DNA from: Fomitopsis serialis
Lineage: Eukaryota > Basidiomycota > Agaricomycetes > Polyporales > Fomitopsidaceae
DNA length: 64,000 nucleotides
Direction: 5' to 3'
NCBI RefSeq assembly: GCF_022376445.1
Contig: NW_025955063.1
Coordinates: forward strand, 81,359-145,358
The position numbers and the translations under genes were made by a program. Below the pieces are notes generated by a model, which saw only the letters and a program-made list of their open reading frames with translations, was not told the origin of the DNA and did not search any database. Positions 1 through 11,895 of the stretch are shown here, piece after piece (the first letter of the stretch is position 1; every line of letters starts with the position of its first letter).

Positions 1-1
1 G

Positions 2-328
2 CGCCGCCTTATCATCTACATGGTGCTCTCCGTACCCCGTACGGAGCCTATGCTCTGGGAGTTTTTCGATTGGCCGGCCCTCGATCGCTCTCTAGCCATC
101 CTCGCGAAGAACCAACCTGCGTTGCGGGTAACCTTCGATCTCTCATTGTGTATTCGCGAAGGAGAAACTATTCCCGATGTCGTCGGACCGTTGACGGATC
201 GGCTACGTAACACCCTGCTTGCGGGCATGAGAATCAAAGTCGTGGCGAAGGAAAATCGGCCCACTCGTCCTCTTGCTGCCTCCGGAATGTCCTGCTGGCT
301 TCCTATACCTCATGATGCCGTGGAATGA
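2..328 (+). CDS. F-box-family protein, C-terminal fragment cut by the window edge
   Basis: The reading frame is open from the left edge to a stop at 328. It carries the C-terminal signature shared with the other family members in this window: a 'FFDWPALDRSLAILAKNQPALRVTF' type segment (others read MDWPSLDETLTLLHKKNP), then an LLAGMRIKVVAK strand near the end. The F-box end of the gene would lie to the left, outside the window. No function can be assigned beyond membership in this local family. Family assignment is fairly secure because several in-window copies align over this stretch. Confidence 0.6.
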   Translation, partial: RRLIIYMVLSVPRTEPMLWEFFDWPALDRSLAILAKNQPALRVTFDLSLCIREGETIPDVVGPLTDRLRNTLLAGMRIKVVAKENRPTRPLAASGMSCWLPIPHDAVE

Positions 329-1291
329 TTGCGCGGTAAGCTGCTCTATCTTGATATCTAGCCCTTGTCTGATCCTTGTTGAACAGCAGCGCGTGCTTTA
401 CACCGGGCTTATTGGGAGTTTGACTGCAACTGAGACGATGAGGTATGCATAGTACTTCCCCCCATACGCCCGACGGACTGCTGACTCCAATCGTAGGCCG
501 CAGGTCGCAGTCTACGCTGAACGTCGACTCGTATCGCTTGTTGTCAACCCAATCTCTTCCTCTTTCACACTCCTCGAATTCTGAACACGCTTGCCACTCT
601 CGCGAGTGCTCGGTGATGTCTCAGGCTGTACCGATTCGGACGCTAGGAACGGTCTCGTCAAGTGACGAGACATCGCTACTAGCTGTTTGTTATTGGCATG
701 ACCTCATGTAGTGCGATGGTGTGGTGTATCGACGCTCGCATGCCGGAGCCAGGATGCATTGTACACTCTCTACTTTCAAAAGTTTTCGTGAGTCTGTATC
801 GCGCTGTCAATCCCGTTGCAGCATCGTCGGCTACTTATGTTACTGGCACATAGACATGCATACTATGCGGCATAGCGCCACAGGCATGATTGCGTGACTT
901 AGAATCACGGACACGTGAATGGAACGTCCGCCGGTCACTTAGAGTTTTTATGGAGGACCCGCATCGATTGATCAGGGGTCTCTAACTACCTCCTCTCACA
1001 AGGGTCTCGCTGCCTCCCTCTGCCTCGCAGGTATGTCCTACAATTTGGCGGGATTTTCTCTAACAGATCCAATTCGGCGTGTAGTGTCATTGAAATCAAA
1101 TCTCAGGTCATTTTGAGGCCGTTAGGTCTGGCATTCGCGCAGCTACGCTGAACGCGAACTCTTGGTCAAGACGTGAATGTACCGCGGCTTAAAGACCTGT
1201 CATTCAGTGAGAGCTGCTTTTACCGTCGCATCCGTAATGCACTCACGAATTGGCTGGAGGCTGCGCACGCACCTGTATATTGTCTAGTGCG
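329..1291. other. Intergenic, no gene recognised
   Basis: Only short overlapping ORFs without recognisable domains or splice structure. It holds the promoter of the next F-box gene. I see nothing else in it. Confidence 0.5.
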
Positions 1292-2794
1292 ATGGGCTCG
1301 CAACCATTACACGTTGCGCTGCCATCCGAACTATGGGACGACATCATCGACGAGCTGTCATCCAATTTTCCGACCCTCCGAGCCTGCGCATTGACACAGC
1401 GGGCATGGGTACCAAGGACGCGGCGATACCTGTTCAAGGCGGTCTCGCTGAAGGGCGTCGATCGCTGTAGAGCATTACAACACATCATCCGTTCATCCTC
1501 ATCGACTGGCACTGGAGTGGCGCAGTGCGTCCGCGATGTCACACTCACCGCATTCTGCCTACGTCTCGATGTTCCTGAGGATCCCGAGGCGTCCGACATA
1601 CCACTCCTGGAAAAAGTACTCTCGGCATTGCCCAACGTGAATTGCTTGCGGCTAGTTGGCGTGGATGTCAAATGTAGGCCGACGATGCGCGCGGGCGACG
1701 CCTTGGACGACGAATACCCCGATAAGCCGCCTCAATCACTGTTCACCTTACTGTGGTTGCAGACGCTACACGTTATGTCAACCACATTGGATTCGGCGTC
1801 TGACATCTTGCTCCTTCTCATCGCTTTTCCGCAAGTGTCATGCCTGCATCTGCGGGAATTGCGTCCTCCTCTACAGAGCCTACTACTCCATGGGCCCGCG
1901 CGATTACCGGCAAACAGAAATGCCACCTCGGACTCTAAGATCTGTATCCGGGAGATGTCGATCGCCTCGTCGACGCACCCAGTGCCCTTGTGGGTGCTAA
2001 GTGTGCTTAGGCAACCGCCTTTCAAATGCGCCTTCCAGAAGCTTGCGTTGGGCTGGTTAAGTGACCAAGCAGTGGAGACGTCCTTCCAAGGAATGGTGGA
2101 CGAAGCGAAGGACACCTTGGAGGATCTCGGAATGCACTGTGCGGTGAATTCAGGCCGTACGTACGTTCTCGATGACTGCGACATATGATTCACAACCAAT
2201 GTCCCTGACAGTGCTCGAGACAATGGATCTATCCCAGCACTCGCTCCTCAAGCTCCTAAATGTCTTTGTAATGCGCTCTTTAATCGCTGACGCGCCTACC
2301 TATGCGTTTCCGCCGACGTTTCTAGCGTTTCTCTCTCGCACTCCCAATAGTCTGCGGACCCTCCACGTGCCTATCACTCAGATAGTGCATTCAGAGGGCA
2401 CCCCTGAGTGGTCATTCATGGATTGGCCGAGCTTTGATGAAACGCTCGTGCTCCTGCACAAGCGAAACCCCCACTTGGTCGTCTCCATAATCTTGACCGT
2501 CGGTCTGGAGCGGGGGGACAGACGCTGGACTCCACGGGTGGTCAAGTCGTTGGTGGTGCTGCCACTGCTGTCACGGCTGCATTGCTCTCTACTTGCAGGG
2601 CTGCGTGTCCATCTGGTGTTTGGTTCCCAGGCATTGGTACCGGAAGAGCAGCGACCTGGTTGTTCGCCCGACGGAACACCGAAGGTACGTTACCTCTGGA
2701 AATTGGAGGAGATCGTAAGTACGCATACTTTTTCGGGTCTGCTTGAAGCTGAACATATGGCATTCGGCAGAAAGAAGCAGACACACAGGTATGA
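1292..2794 (+). CDS. F-box-like protein of a local tandem family
   Basis: The ATG at 1292 (MGSQPLH) is the first in frame before the conserved N-terminal motif LPSELWDDIIDELSS..LRACALTQRAW, which looks like an F-box. F-box proteins usually recruit substrates to SCF ubiquitin ligases; that role is inferred. Exon 1 is 1292-2156. A 55-nt intron 2157-2211 (GTACGT..ACAG) is supported by the same phase-1 intron at the same place in three sister copies. Exon 2 is 2212-2714 and ends at a perfect GTAAGT donor. A likely last exon is 2771-2794, giving about 463 aa; reading through instead would end at 2876. The middle is leucine-rich (LFTLLWLQTLHVMS, FPQVSCLHLREL), suggesting degenerate LRRs. This is the only two-exon copy here with no frame break. 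Confidence 0.7.
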
Positions 2795-3625
2795 AGCCCA
2801 CAAGTTCTGCACGCTGCAGCCAGTATCTGTCATGGTATACTCTGGTCGACGGAGAATTCGGAGACCTTTAGGCTGAGGCTCGAGTTGATCCACGAATGTC
2901 GTGTACGATGTCATAGATGCCATGCTTACAACCAACATTGGCCCACTAGAAGTCGAATCCGCTGCAAAACACATGTGCCTCACCTCTATCATGGATAATT
3001 CACAATGTAGATTGAGAGGCTCTGGGAAACCGCTGAATTGCGGACCTGTCATCACAGTACGGGGCGGATCACAGAGAGCGACGCTGCACAACCTGCAGTT
3101 GTTACTATGATTCCTGATCAGTCTCGTTTCATCGTGTCTGCATCTACGGAGCCCCCTACCTTTATTTCCCATCCACAGGCGTTCGTTACGGACTAATACG
3201 CTGCGCTGCCGCCAGCACCGTCCAAATCGAGCGTTGAACGTTGAACAGTGATTCATACCAGACGCTCATCCGAGTTGCTCTCACACTCCTCTTCGAGTGC
3301 GGCGCCCCTTTGTCACAGCAAGTTTGGGCCTATTCCGACAATCGTGAGGTGCGTGTGGCCGTGACCCCAGCATCGATGGCAAATGGCTCATTCAACGTCT
3401 GCTTTTGCTGCAGTGTGAAGGCTATAAGCGGGCCGCCTGACTGCTTGCGACAACCTCAGGCCTCACACGTTGACTGCGGCACCTAGCGAGTCAAGACGTT
3501 CAGTGGCCACAAGACTCACATAGATCCCTCCGTGAGAGCTGCGCTTGAACGTTGTATCTGCGATACGCTTACAATGGACCTATAGCTATACTCGGTGCAC
3601 CCATACGCCCATCGTCATCAATCCG
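2795..3625. other. Intergenic between tandem F-box copies
   Basis: No convincing coding potential. Small ORFs on both strands overlap each other and match nothing I recognise. Confidence 0.45.
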
Positions 3626-4975
3626 ATGGAACCGCCAACTTCGCAGATCGAGCTACCACCCGAGCTATGGGACTACATCATCGAAGAATCGTCGTCTGAC
3701 CGCTCAGCCCTCCGAGCGTGCGGCCTCACACAGCGTGCATGGGTCGCGACGACCCGGCGGCACCTTTTCAAAGCGATCGAGCTGAAGGGCGCTGCCGGCT
3801 GTGAACAGTTCCTGGACATCATCCTTTCGTCCTCGTCAATCGACACCGGAATAACGCAATGTGTCTGCGATGTCACACTCACGAAGGTCCGCCTACGTCT
3901 CGATGCCCTTGATGACCGGGAGGCGTCCGATATACCGCTCATCGAGGAGATGCTCTCGAGGTTGCCCAACATCGACTGTCTGCGATTGGTTGCCGTGGAC
4001 GTCAAATGTGGGCCCCGGAAGATGCACGCCGACGATGGGTTGGATGAGGAATCCTCCGAGAAGACGCTTCGACCTTTGTTCACCCTGCCCAAGCTACGGG
4101 CACTGCACCTCATGTCAATTGTATTCGACTCGCCCTCCGACACAATGCGTCTGCTCGCCGCTTTTCCGCAGGCCTCTTCGTTGCAGCTCAAGCATGTGCT
4201 TTACCTGCCGACACGTCAGCCACGACCAGCGACGAGCGTGGGCAAGGCTGGCCACACGATGTGTATTCAGGAATTGAGTTTCGCCGCTTTGACGGATACG
4301 GTGGGGTTGTTGGGTGCGCTCAGGCGACCGCCCTTCAAATTCAAATTCGCCTTGCAGAAGCTCATTTGTGCGCTATTCTCGTCGCTCGATGAAGTTCCTG
4401 TCCTGTTAGAGGTGATCGGAGAATCTGAGAGCACCTTAGAAGAACTGGAAGTTCACTGTGGTCCAAAATCCGATCGTACGCATTTCTCTCGTCTGTTACT
4501 ATGCGACACTGTCGACTGACATCCCCGACAGTGTTTGAGAAGATGGATCTGTCCCGGCACTCCCGCCTCAAATCCCTGCGTGTCGCTGTCATGGGCATGA
4601 TGGACATTGACTCTGCGGCCTTGCACCCATCGCTTTCGCCACTCCTCTCTCGCACGCCTAGCAGCTTGCGAGCCCTTCACCTACCCGTCGACCTCTCGCT
4701 ATCTCCTGATGGCACTCCCCCTTGGCAGTTCATGGATTGGCCGAGCCTGGACGAAGCACTCACGCTCCTGCACGAGAAATCCGCTCTTGACCGTCTACGT
4801 GCGTCTCTACTACGGTCTGCCGAAGGGTATCAGCCGCTTGCCGCAGGTGGCGCAGCCACTGGGATCGCGGATACCCTGCGCTCTGCGTTCAGGACTGCGT
4901 GTCCGTCTGGTTGTGGGCGGATACATTCCTGGACCTGGAGCAGAGTCTGTGCCGGAGGAGTGCCACTGGCTCTAG
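3626..4975 (+). CDS. F-box-like protein, tandem copy with a frame break
   Basis: Sister of the gene at 1292. It starts at 3626 (MEPPTSQ) with the F-box-like LPPELWDYIIEESSS..LRACGLTQRAW. Exon 1 is 3626-4475, intron 4476-4531 (GTACGC, CTGAC branch, ACAG, phase 1), and exon 2 begins LFEKMDLSRHSRLKSL. After TLLHEK the frame is lost. The next frame carries the expected family C-terminus (NPLLTVYVRL.., GLRVRLVVGG, ending EECHWL at 4975). Comparison with sisters (HKKNPCLTV) places the loss of two bases at the A run 4777-4779. With those restored the protein would be about 431 aa. It may be a young pseudogene or an assembly error. Confidence 0.6.
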
Positions 4976-5064
4976 ATACTAACGAACGTGCACGCCAGTG
5001 GTCCTTACTTATTTGTCTTGTAGTCGGATGTATGCTACTTCAAGGCTTCAATATTCAATTCTGA

Positions 5065-5383
5065 GGCGTAGGGGCATAATTACACGTATTTATGAGCAGC
5101 GCAGACCGATTTGACATGCGCCTCGAGCAAGCTTGCTTGGGGAGATAATGGTTGGAGGTCTGGCTGCGACGCGTAACTTATCGTGGAAGCATTAGATCAT
5201 GTGATCCTGTCGCGGTGGCGGGACGCGAGCCTGAGCTCACTGGCCTGGCAGGCTGCGGTATAACTCTGCTTCTCACTCTCATTCCTATACCCACTGGCCC
5301 GCGCGTGAAGCCATCCGAGTCCACGGTCTGATTAGGAGTTAACAGAGTGAACGCATATCATGGTTCAATCACAGGAGAGCTTC
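5065..5383. promoter_or_regulatory. Upstream region of the CHS5-like gene
   Basis: No coding potential. It lies immediately 5' of the exomer gene start at 5384, so it should contain that promoter. No clear TATA box is seen. Confidence 0.35.
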
Positions 5384-7033
5384 ATGTTCACGGTGGGGAA
5401 GCTGGGTGAGTACCGGCACTGACAGGCTAGTTGGTGGCGATGAATGCTGAGACACTCCATAAACCAGATGCTGGGATGGCTGTAAGTTCCTCCTGATTGT
5501 GCATGAAACCAGCTGAACATCGACCGTGTTCCCATAGATCTTGTTGGGGGAGCGGGCCCACCTAATAGAGTTCCCGTCCTTGCTACTACCACCCGGAGCG
5601 ACGACAGGCTCCATAGTCAACATCTCAGTACAGCGCAACACCACCGAAGAGAAGAGACGCGACACGGACTTTTGGAATCTGCAGAATGACGTCCTACAGA
5701 CATATGGCACCAAGTCTCCCGAGAACCCGAAGCTGGAGGTGAGCAGGATCCGTCTACTTCATGGAGAGGTGGAAAGGCAATGTTTCCCGGAAGGTACGGA
5801 ACGTCACGCAGACGTCCGTAACACTAGAATGGCCAACCCTCAAACTCGCCACTGCGAAGCTGCGTTCCCTCGACATCTACCGTAATCGCCAACGCCTCGC
5901 TGCCATCCCGTCCCCCCTCACCAACACCTCCACGAAGCTCTCCGGTCTCCAGATCGACACCGAGTACACCTTCCAGCTCGTCCTGCGCACCACCGCGGGC
6001 GTGTTCCCGTCTAACATCCTCCGCGTGCGCACGCACACCATGACCGACACCTCGGGCATCTGCGTGTGCTTCGGGAACTTGCAGGACCCCGTCCTGCTCG
6101 AAAACTCAAAGATGGCGCTGCAGGAGATGGGCGCGAAGTGGAGCGAGAAGATCGAGATCGATACGACGCACTTCGTGTGCACGACCCCCGCCGCGACGCC
6201 TACCGGCGCCGCGGCGTCGGGGGGCCTCACCACCGCGCCGGGCGTAGAGTACCAAAAGGCGCTGCAGCTCAGCATCCCCGTCGTGCAGCCGCATTGGATC
6301 CTCGCGTGTCACTCCGCGAAGAAGTGAGTACCGTCCTTCCGCTAATCACACGCGAAGTGTACCGAGCCCGCTGACGCGCCAACGCAGAATGGTGCCCATC
6401 CACCCATACTACCTCGGCGCAACACCACCCGCGCCCACGCAGCTCTCTCGGCCACAGTCCATGTCCCAAGCGAGCCTCCCGCGCGCCCACAGCGCGTCGC
6501 CCTCACAGCAACAGCACCCCACCCGCGCCGCGAACCGGCAGTCCATGCCTCCACAGCGCGTCTCGTCCGCCTCGCCGCCCGCCGCGACGGCCCCGCACAG
6601 GTTCGAGCCGATGCCAGAGGAGCAGGAGGAGAGCGAGGAACTGAACGTGAGCCGCTCGCCGGGACACATACGCAAGGGCACGATGACGAAGAACTTTAAG
6701 TTTCCCCCGCCTGCGCAGTCCCAGCCCCCGCCGCCCGTCCCGCCCGTGCCCAAGGAGCGTGCGCCGACGTCGCCGCCACAACAGAAGGAGTCGGCCTCCC
6801 CGCGGCCTGACGTGCAGACGCCTAAAGAGGCGGCGGACCCGCCTGATAGCGCACCGCCTGTGTCGGCTGGCCGCCGGGAATCGACGGAGGAAGCAAAGCT
6901 GTCGCCCGTACCGGTCATCACGCCGTCTGTCGTCGAGGTTCCGCCACCACCACCTGTGGACAAGGAGCTCGCCCCGCATATTCCGGAGGGGGACGATGAT
7001 CTTGGGGAGACGGAAGAGATTTCGTTGAACTGA
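5384..7033 (+). CDS. CHS5: CHS5-like exomer scaffold protein (FN3 + BRCT)
   Basis: Exomer subunit that works with Arf1 at the trans-Golgi to export selected cargo such as chitin synthase. Five exons join in frame: 5384-5405, 5468-5481 (14 nt), 5538-5738, 5794-6323 and 6388-7033, giving 470 aa. The short exons restore the family N-terminus: MFTVGKL, then DAGMA from the micro-exon, then ILLGERAHLIEFP (the yeast protein has TVGKLDASLALL). Residues about 80-165 are the fibronectin type III domain (TLEWPTLKLATAKLRSLDIY). Residues about 165-260 are BRCT (ICVCFGNL, IDTTHFVC, VQPHWI). The remaining half is Pro/Ser/Glu-rich and probably disordered. It converges with the K+ channel gene. The protein is about 1.5 times shorter or longer than relatives only in this tail. 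Confidence 0.93.
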
Positions 7034-7432
7034 CGTGCTTTCTGAGATACTAATTTACTATGGGGACCGTGTGCGCTGGTCATCAGTACTTCTTTTATTC
7101 CTTGCGCGTCGCGCGATTTTATCATTATCTTGCGCAGGCGGATCCTGCGTGCCATCGCTCTTGTAGTGTACATGGATTCTGTGAATCAACTGCCGCTGTG
7201 TCGTGTAAGAATGTGCAATGCATGATGAGCGTATCGGTGTAGATGTTACAGAAATGAGTAGATGTCCGACGTGGAATCCTGAGACGCTAGCAAATACAAT
7301 AGGGGCACACATGCAGAGAAATGCGATAAAGAGATGCGTGGACGTCATTGAGTCGTGAAGGTGTCATATCGATTTGTGGGCGTAATCAATTGCGGAGACT
7401 GTCCGTTCAGAACATGGTTGTTCGGAGTATCC
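7034..7432. other. Intergenic between convergent genes
   Basis: 3' flanks of the CHS5-like gene and the channel gene. AT-rich stretches follow the CHS5 stop. No gene is seen. Confidence 0.4.
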
Positions 7433-10400
7433 TCACCGGGCGAGGTGGCAAACGGAGTCGGGAGGGGTCGATGACGGAGGCGAGCTCGTCGGAGACGCTT
7501 CCTGAACGGGGGCATGTCTTGCAGAGTCGCGCGTCGAAGAGTCCGGGCTACTCAGGGGGCTCTCGTCGTCCTCGGTCTGCTCGTCTTCGCCTATATGCTC
7601 AGCCTCTTCGGCTTCAAGTTCGGGGCTGCCGCCGGGAGCATTTGCACGCTGCTCGGTCTGGATAGCCATCAGTGTGTCACGTTCGGCGAGGGCTTGTAAC
7701 GCGCTGTCAGCGGAATGGATCATCGCTTTCAAGGCACCTGCAACAGATGCTGTTAGTTGTGATAGGAAGCAATGACTCGAAGATGACTGACGTTCTATGC
7801 TCAAGATAAGAGGGTCTGAGGGGATTGATCAAACATCAGCGGTCAGCACAGCAAAGGACGCGAACGGAGACGCACATGTTTGGCATCGTCGTCCGACAGG
7901 ATCTCCTGCTTGACCCTCTCGTCAGCATCCTCGTTCGCCACGATCTCATCCAGCAACTGTCTCAGCGTCCTCGGCACATTCCTCGCGTCGTGGCCATCGC
8001 CGTCGTGGCCGCCGCCCGTGGCGAAAACTGCATGTAGTCATGGAACGTCCGCGCCTGCCGTATGATCTCGTGCGGCAGGGCTTCCAGCTCCTTGTGCGCT
8101 TTCTTGTGCGCCTCCTCCATCTGTGCCTGGATAGCAGCCATGGACTGCGCCTCCGGTTCGACGGAGACCTCGCCCTTGCGTATGGCATCGACGTTACGCA
8201 TGCGGTCTGCTGCCGTGCGTTGCAGTTGATACTCGGCGTGCGGAACCTCCGCTGCCTCGTCTGCGGTGTCTCTGCGGTACTTGCGCACGGCGCGCTCGAA
8301 CACCTGCGAATGCATGGCATTCTGATACTTGGCGGAGAACGCGTCCTCGATGACTGTGATCGGAAACGTCAATAGCTGCGGCTCACGAAATAGAACCGGT
8401 GCTTACCGGCTACGAGGATAGTCATGGTGGCGACACCAAACAAGGCCCACACGACGAAGATGGAACGGCCCGCTGGAGTGACTGGCGCGTAGTCACCATA
8501 CCCTGTTGTCATGAAACAAATGAAACCTGCGCATCGGAGGTGAGCAAAGGTTCGAGCGAACGCAAAGAACACTTACAGAAGTACATGGCGATCGCATACG
8601 ACCAACCCTCGGTGGTACTGAATATCGCGGAACCGATAAACCAGAATATGAAGAAGCCGCTCCACGCTATCGCGAGCTGCACGGATCGTTAGCCACGGGA
8701 CGCCTGAGGCAACCAGTATCACTCGCCTTGACGATGTTCGCGCTCGTCTCCTCATCCTGCATCTCCTTCTTGAGCATCGCATACGGCTTCGCCGCCAGCG
8801 CACCGGCGGCGTACTTCCTCAGCCACTTCGGCGCAGCGATATACTTGCCGTGCAAAGGGCTCGTCGGCTCTTCCGCCCTCCGACTGCTGTGAGCCATCGT
8901 CGTCTCCCTCCGCTCCCGCACAGCCTCGTGCTCCTCATCCTGAGCCTCGACAATGGTGTCGATGACCTCCTCCCTATGCCGGACTGACGGCCCTGGTGCA
9001 TGGATCTCGCGCCCACTCACGACCAAAGCCATCTTCGTGAGTATAGACGCCATGCGCCCGAGCTGCGCGTCCGTCGGCGTGCCGACATGCGTGGGCCACC
9101 CGTCGTCCGCAGGTGCACCGCCCGAGGGGTGCGGGGGCTCATCTCCATGCGCGACCTTGTGCGCGGGACTGAAGTCGACGAACATGTTCAAGGGCACGCC
9201 CGCCTCGAGCGCCGCCGCGTGCAGCTGCTCGTCCGACAGCGCGTTGATGTTGAGATGCTTGCCAAACGGATGGCCGACGATGTGCTTCGTCTGGCGGCGC
9301 GCGGGATCCTCGGGCGGGGGCCTGCGCAGCCGCGGGAACTTGAGGAAGCGCACCACCCACGACTCCTCGCCCGCGCCTGCCATGGGCCCGCCGAGCCCGA
9401 CGAAGCGCACGCCCTGCTCCTCCCGCCACTGCGCGTCCGCGACCCACACCGCGCTGCCCTGCTGCCGTAGCCGCCACTCGATCGCGCGCCGCCACCGCGT
9501 CTGCCACCGCCGGAACCGCCGTGCCTCGCGCCGCCGCGCGCGCACCTGCCGTAGCCGCTTGCGGTACCCGATCTCGAGCCCCTCCAGGACCGTGTCGCGG
9601 CAAAGCGTGATGACAGTTCCGAGCGTGATGATCCCGAACGCGATGTAGAAGCAGATCCAGACGCGGCTGCCTGTGCTGTCCGGGAGGATGTCACCGAAGC
9701 CGATGGTCTCGATCGAGACGACGGTAAAGTAGAGCCCGTTGATGTACGAGAGCGAGAGCATCACCGAGTTGATCAGCGCCCCCAGAGCGATGTACATCAG
9801 GAGGATGATCACCAGGATAACGAGCGAACGTTGCTTGCGCGTCAAGCCGCTGCCTGTAATGCGCATATAGTGAGCGATACAGTGCATTGGGAAAATGGCA
9901 TACCGCTGTTAGCGAAATCCTTTGTGCGAACGTAGTCGACGATGAGGCTGAGATTCGTGATCGTAGAGGCTATGGTCGAGCACAGGATCATCCAGAATGA
10001 CTGACCATAGGTATAGCCGTCATCTATGCGGTGGACAACACCGAAGGCAGTCACGGCAGCGATGTTGATAGCGTCTGCGGGGCTATGTGTCAGACTATGC
10101 TAGAAACACACTTCGAGGACTGACCGTGTATTGTGAGGAACAAGATACAAAACAGGGTGGTAGCCTTGATCCACTTCTCGGAGAACCTCAGAATGAGACA
10201 GACGTTCGCGAAGACAGCACAAGCCATGGAGAAAGCCAGCCCTACGTCCAGAATCACCGGGTTCGGCCGTACGTCCACGGTCTCGTTACCCTGCGTCTGG
10301 ATGTACCAATGCTCGGTAAGGCCAGGTATCTCGAGGAGAATCGAGAACGGTATGATGACACCGGAGATAATAGGCGAATACCGATAGTAGGGCACATAGC

Positions 10401-10788
10401 GCGCAGTCTCTCCAGGACTCGTTGTGGGAAAGAACAATGTCCTCGCGCGTGAGACCAGAGTCGGCTTGAGTGGTTCTGAGGAGCTGGACGAGGTCAGAGT
10501 GCGACTGGGATCCTCAGACGGCCCTAGGCCTGATAGGGTGCTGCCAATGGTACCGAAATGTCGCAATGGACGAGATCTCGAGGCAGAGGGAGGGTTTTGG
10601 TCTTCTTCGTCATCTGATGAAGCATCTGGAGGACTTCGGTCGCTTTCGCGAGCTTGAATCGATGAACGGTCCTGCTTCTCGATGTCTCGCGGGGCGTCGC
10701 TTCGGTTATGGCTTGTGAGGAGGTAGGCCACATTCATGAGGAAGCTGAGGCCCATGGTGGGTTGCGAATGCGGCCCACTCGTTTGCAC
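7433..10788 (-). CDS. TOK-type outward-rectifier K+ channel (two pore loops)
   Basis: Plasma-membrane potassium channel of the fungal TOK family (8 TM helices, two P-loops). Exon 1, 10125-10788, has a Ser-rich cytosolic N-terminus then TM segments (SPIISGVIIPFSILLEI, VILDVGLAFSMACAVFANV). Further exons are 9904-10074, 8727-9853, 8577-8676 and 8407-8526, joined by 50-nt introns. Pore 1 filter GFGD is near 9690 (SIETIGFGDILPDS). Pore 2 filter GYGD is near 8490 (FMTTGYGDYAPVTP), followed by TILVAVIEDAF across an intron at 8354-8406. The long linker between the pores is basic. The tail (8353 to about 7876, then 7792-7815 and 7433-7737) is less certain: the frame breaks at the A run 8024-8027, where one more base would restore FATGGGHDGDGHD. 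It ends in a coiled, acidic tail. The intron 8677-8726 may use a GC donor. Confidence 0.85.
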
Positions 10789-11160
10789 GATGTTATTCTA
10801 GCCTTGTGTCGTAGGGCAATACATCGCCGCGGTCGTCGCTCTGATGCGATAGTTATGTCCCCGGCGGTTCACTGTAGACTAGAAGAGTGCAGTTCAACCG
10901 AAGTAGACGAGGAGGAGGACGAGGAGGGGATTCGGTTGGAATGGTTCTTGCGAATAGCTCGTAGATTCATCAGGTGATCGTGAGAAAACCACAACACCGG
11001 AACGATCGACTGCACAGATCGTCAGATCTCTAGATCTCAAGATCTCAAAGCCAGAGGCCAACTTGGGCAACTTATCTTGCTGCTACTAATTTATAACCTT
11101 ATCCTTGTTCGCTGCTCTCATCTCTACGTCATCTCTTCCCCTCTCCTCTACGCAACGGTC
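10789..11160. promoter_or_regulatory. Shared divergent promoter of the K+ channel and URA5
   Basis: This 372-bp gap separates two divergent start codons. It contains a GA-rich run near 10905-10930 and clustered AGATCT / TCTAGATCTC repeats at about 11020-11048. No TATA box is obvious. That the two genes are co-regulated is only a possibility. Confidence 0.45.
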
Positions 11161-11895
11161 ATGGCCGCACTGAACAAATACCAAAACGAGCTCATCGAGC
11201 ATTCGATGGCGGTCGGTGCCCTCAAGTTTGGATCCTTCACGCTCAAGTCCGGACGGTGAGCCCATTCACCGCAGCGGTCATCCACAGACATGATATCCGA
11301 GAATATCAGGCAGTCCCCGTATTTCTTCAACGCCGGACTCCTCGCAGACGGCCTAGTGCTCGACACGCTCTGTACGGCCTACGCCAAAACCATCGCCGAC
11401 TCTCTCAAAGCCGGCTTGCCAGAGTTCGACATCCTCTTCGGACCGGCCTACAAGGGTATCCCGTTTGCCGCGTGCACCGCGCTTCTCTTGCACCGCGATC
11501 ACGGCATCGACGTCGGATACGCGTACGATCGCAAGGAGGCGAAGGACCACGGCGAGGGCGGGGTCACGGTCGGCGCTCCGGTGAAGGGCAAACGAGTACT
11601 GATCCTGGACGACGTCGCCACCGCTGGCACTGCGATCCGCGGCGCGATCGATATCGTGAAGCGCGAGGGCGGAAATGTCGTGGGTGCAGTGCTGCTTCTG
11701 GATAGGGAGGAGGTCGGCAGGGAGGGCCAGAGCATGATCGACGAGGTCGAGGGCATCTTGAGCGGCAAGGGCAGCGTGCCGACGATCCTAAAGATGAGGC
11801 ATCTCATGACCTGGTTGGAGCAGCACGGGCGCACAGAGGAGCTGAAACACATGCAAGAATACTGGGAGCAGTACGGTGTCAAGGAGTCAAGTTGA
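11161..11895 (+). CDS. URA5: Orotate phosphoribosyltransferase
   Basis: Pyrimidine biosynthesis enzyme converting orotate plus PRPP to OMP. Two exons, 11161-11255 and 11310-11895, flank a 54-nt intron (GTGAGC..TCAG, phase 2); together they give 226 aa, the usual family length. The start MAALNKYQNELIEHSMAVGALKFG matches the family N-terminus, and SGRQSPYFFNAGL spans the junction. The PRPP-binding loop VLILDDVATAGTAI is at residues about 125-138 (the acidic pair and TAGTA are the signature). GPAYKGIPFA and YAYDRKEAKDHGEGG are the other conserved blocks. Frame and motifs are intact. Confidence 0.96.

Noticed and set aside
6409..7173. 254-aa minus-strand ORF opposite CHS5
   Set aside because: A shadow of the GC-rich, Pro-rich CHS5 tail; low complexity and no homology.
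9139..9694. Ala/Arg-rich ORFs opposite or out of frame with the K+ channel
   Set aside because: Frame shadows of the channel linker coding sequence.
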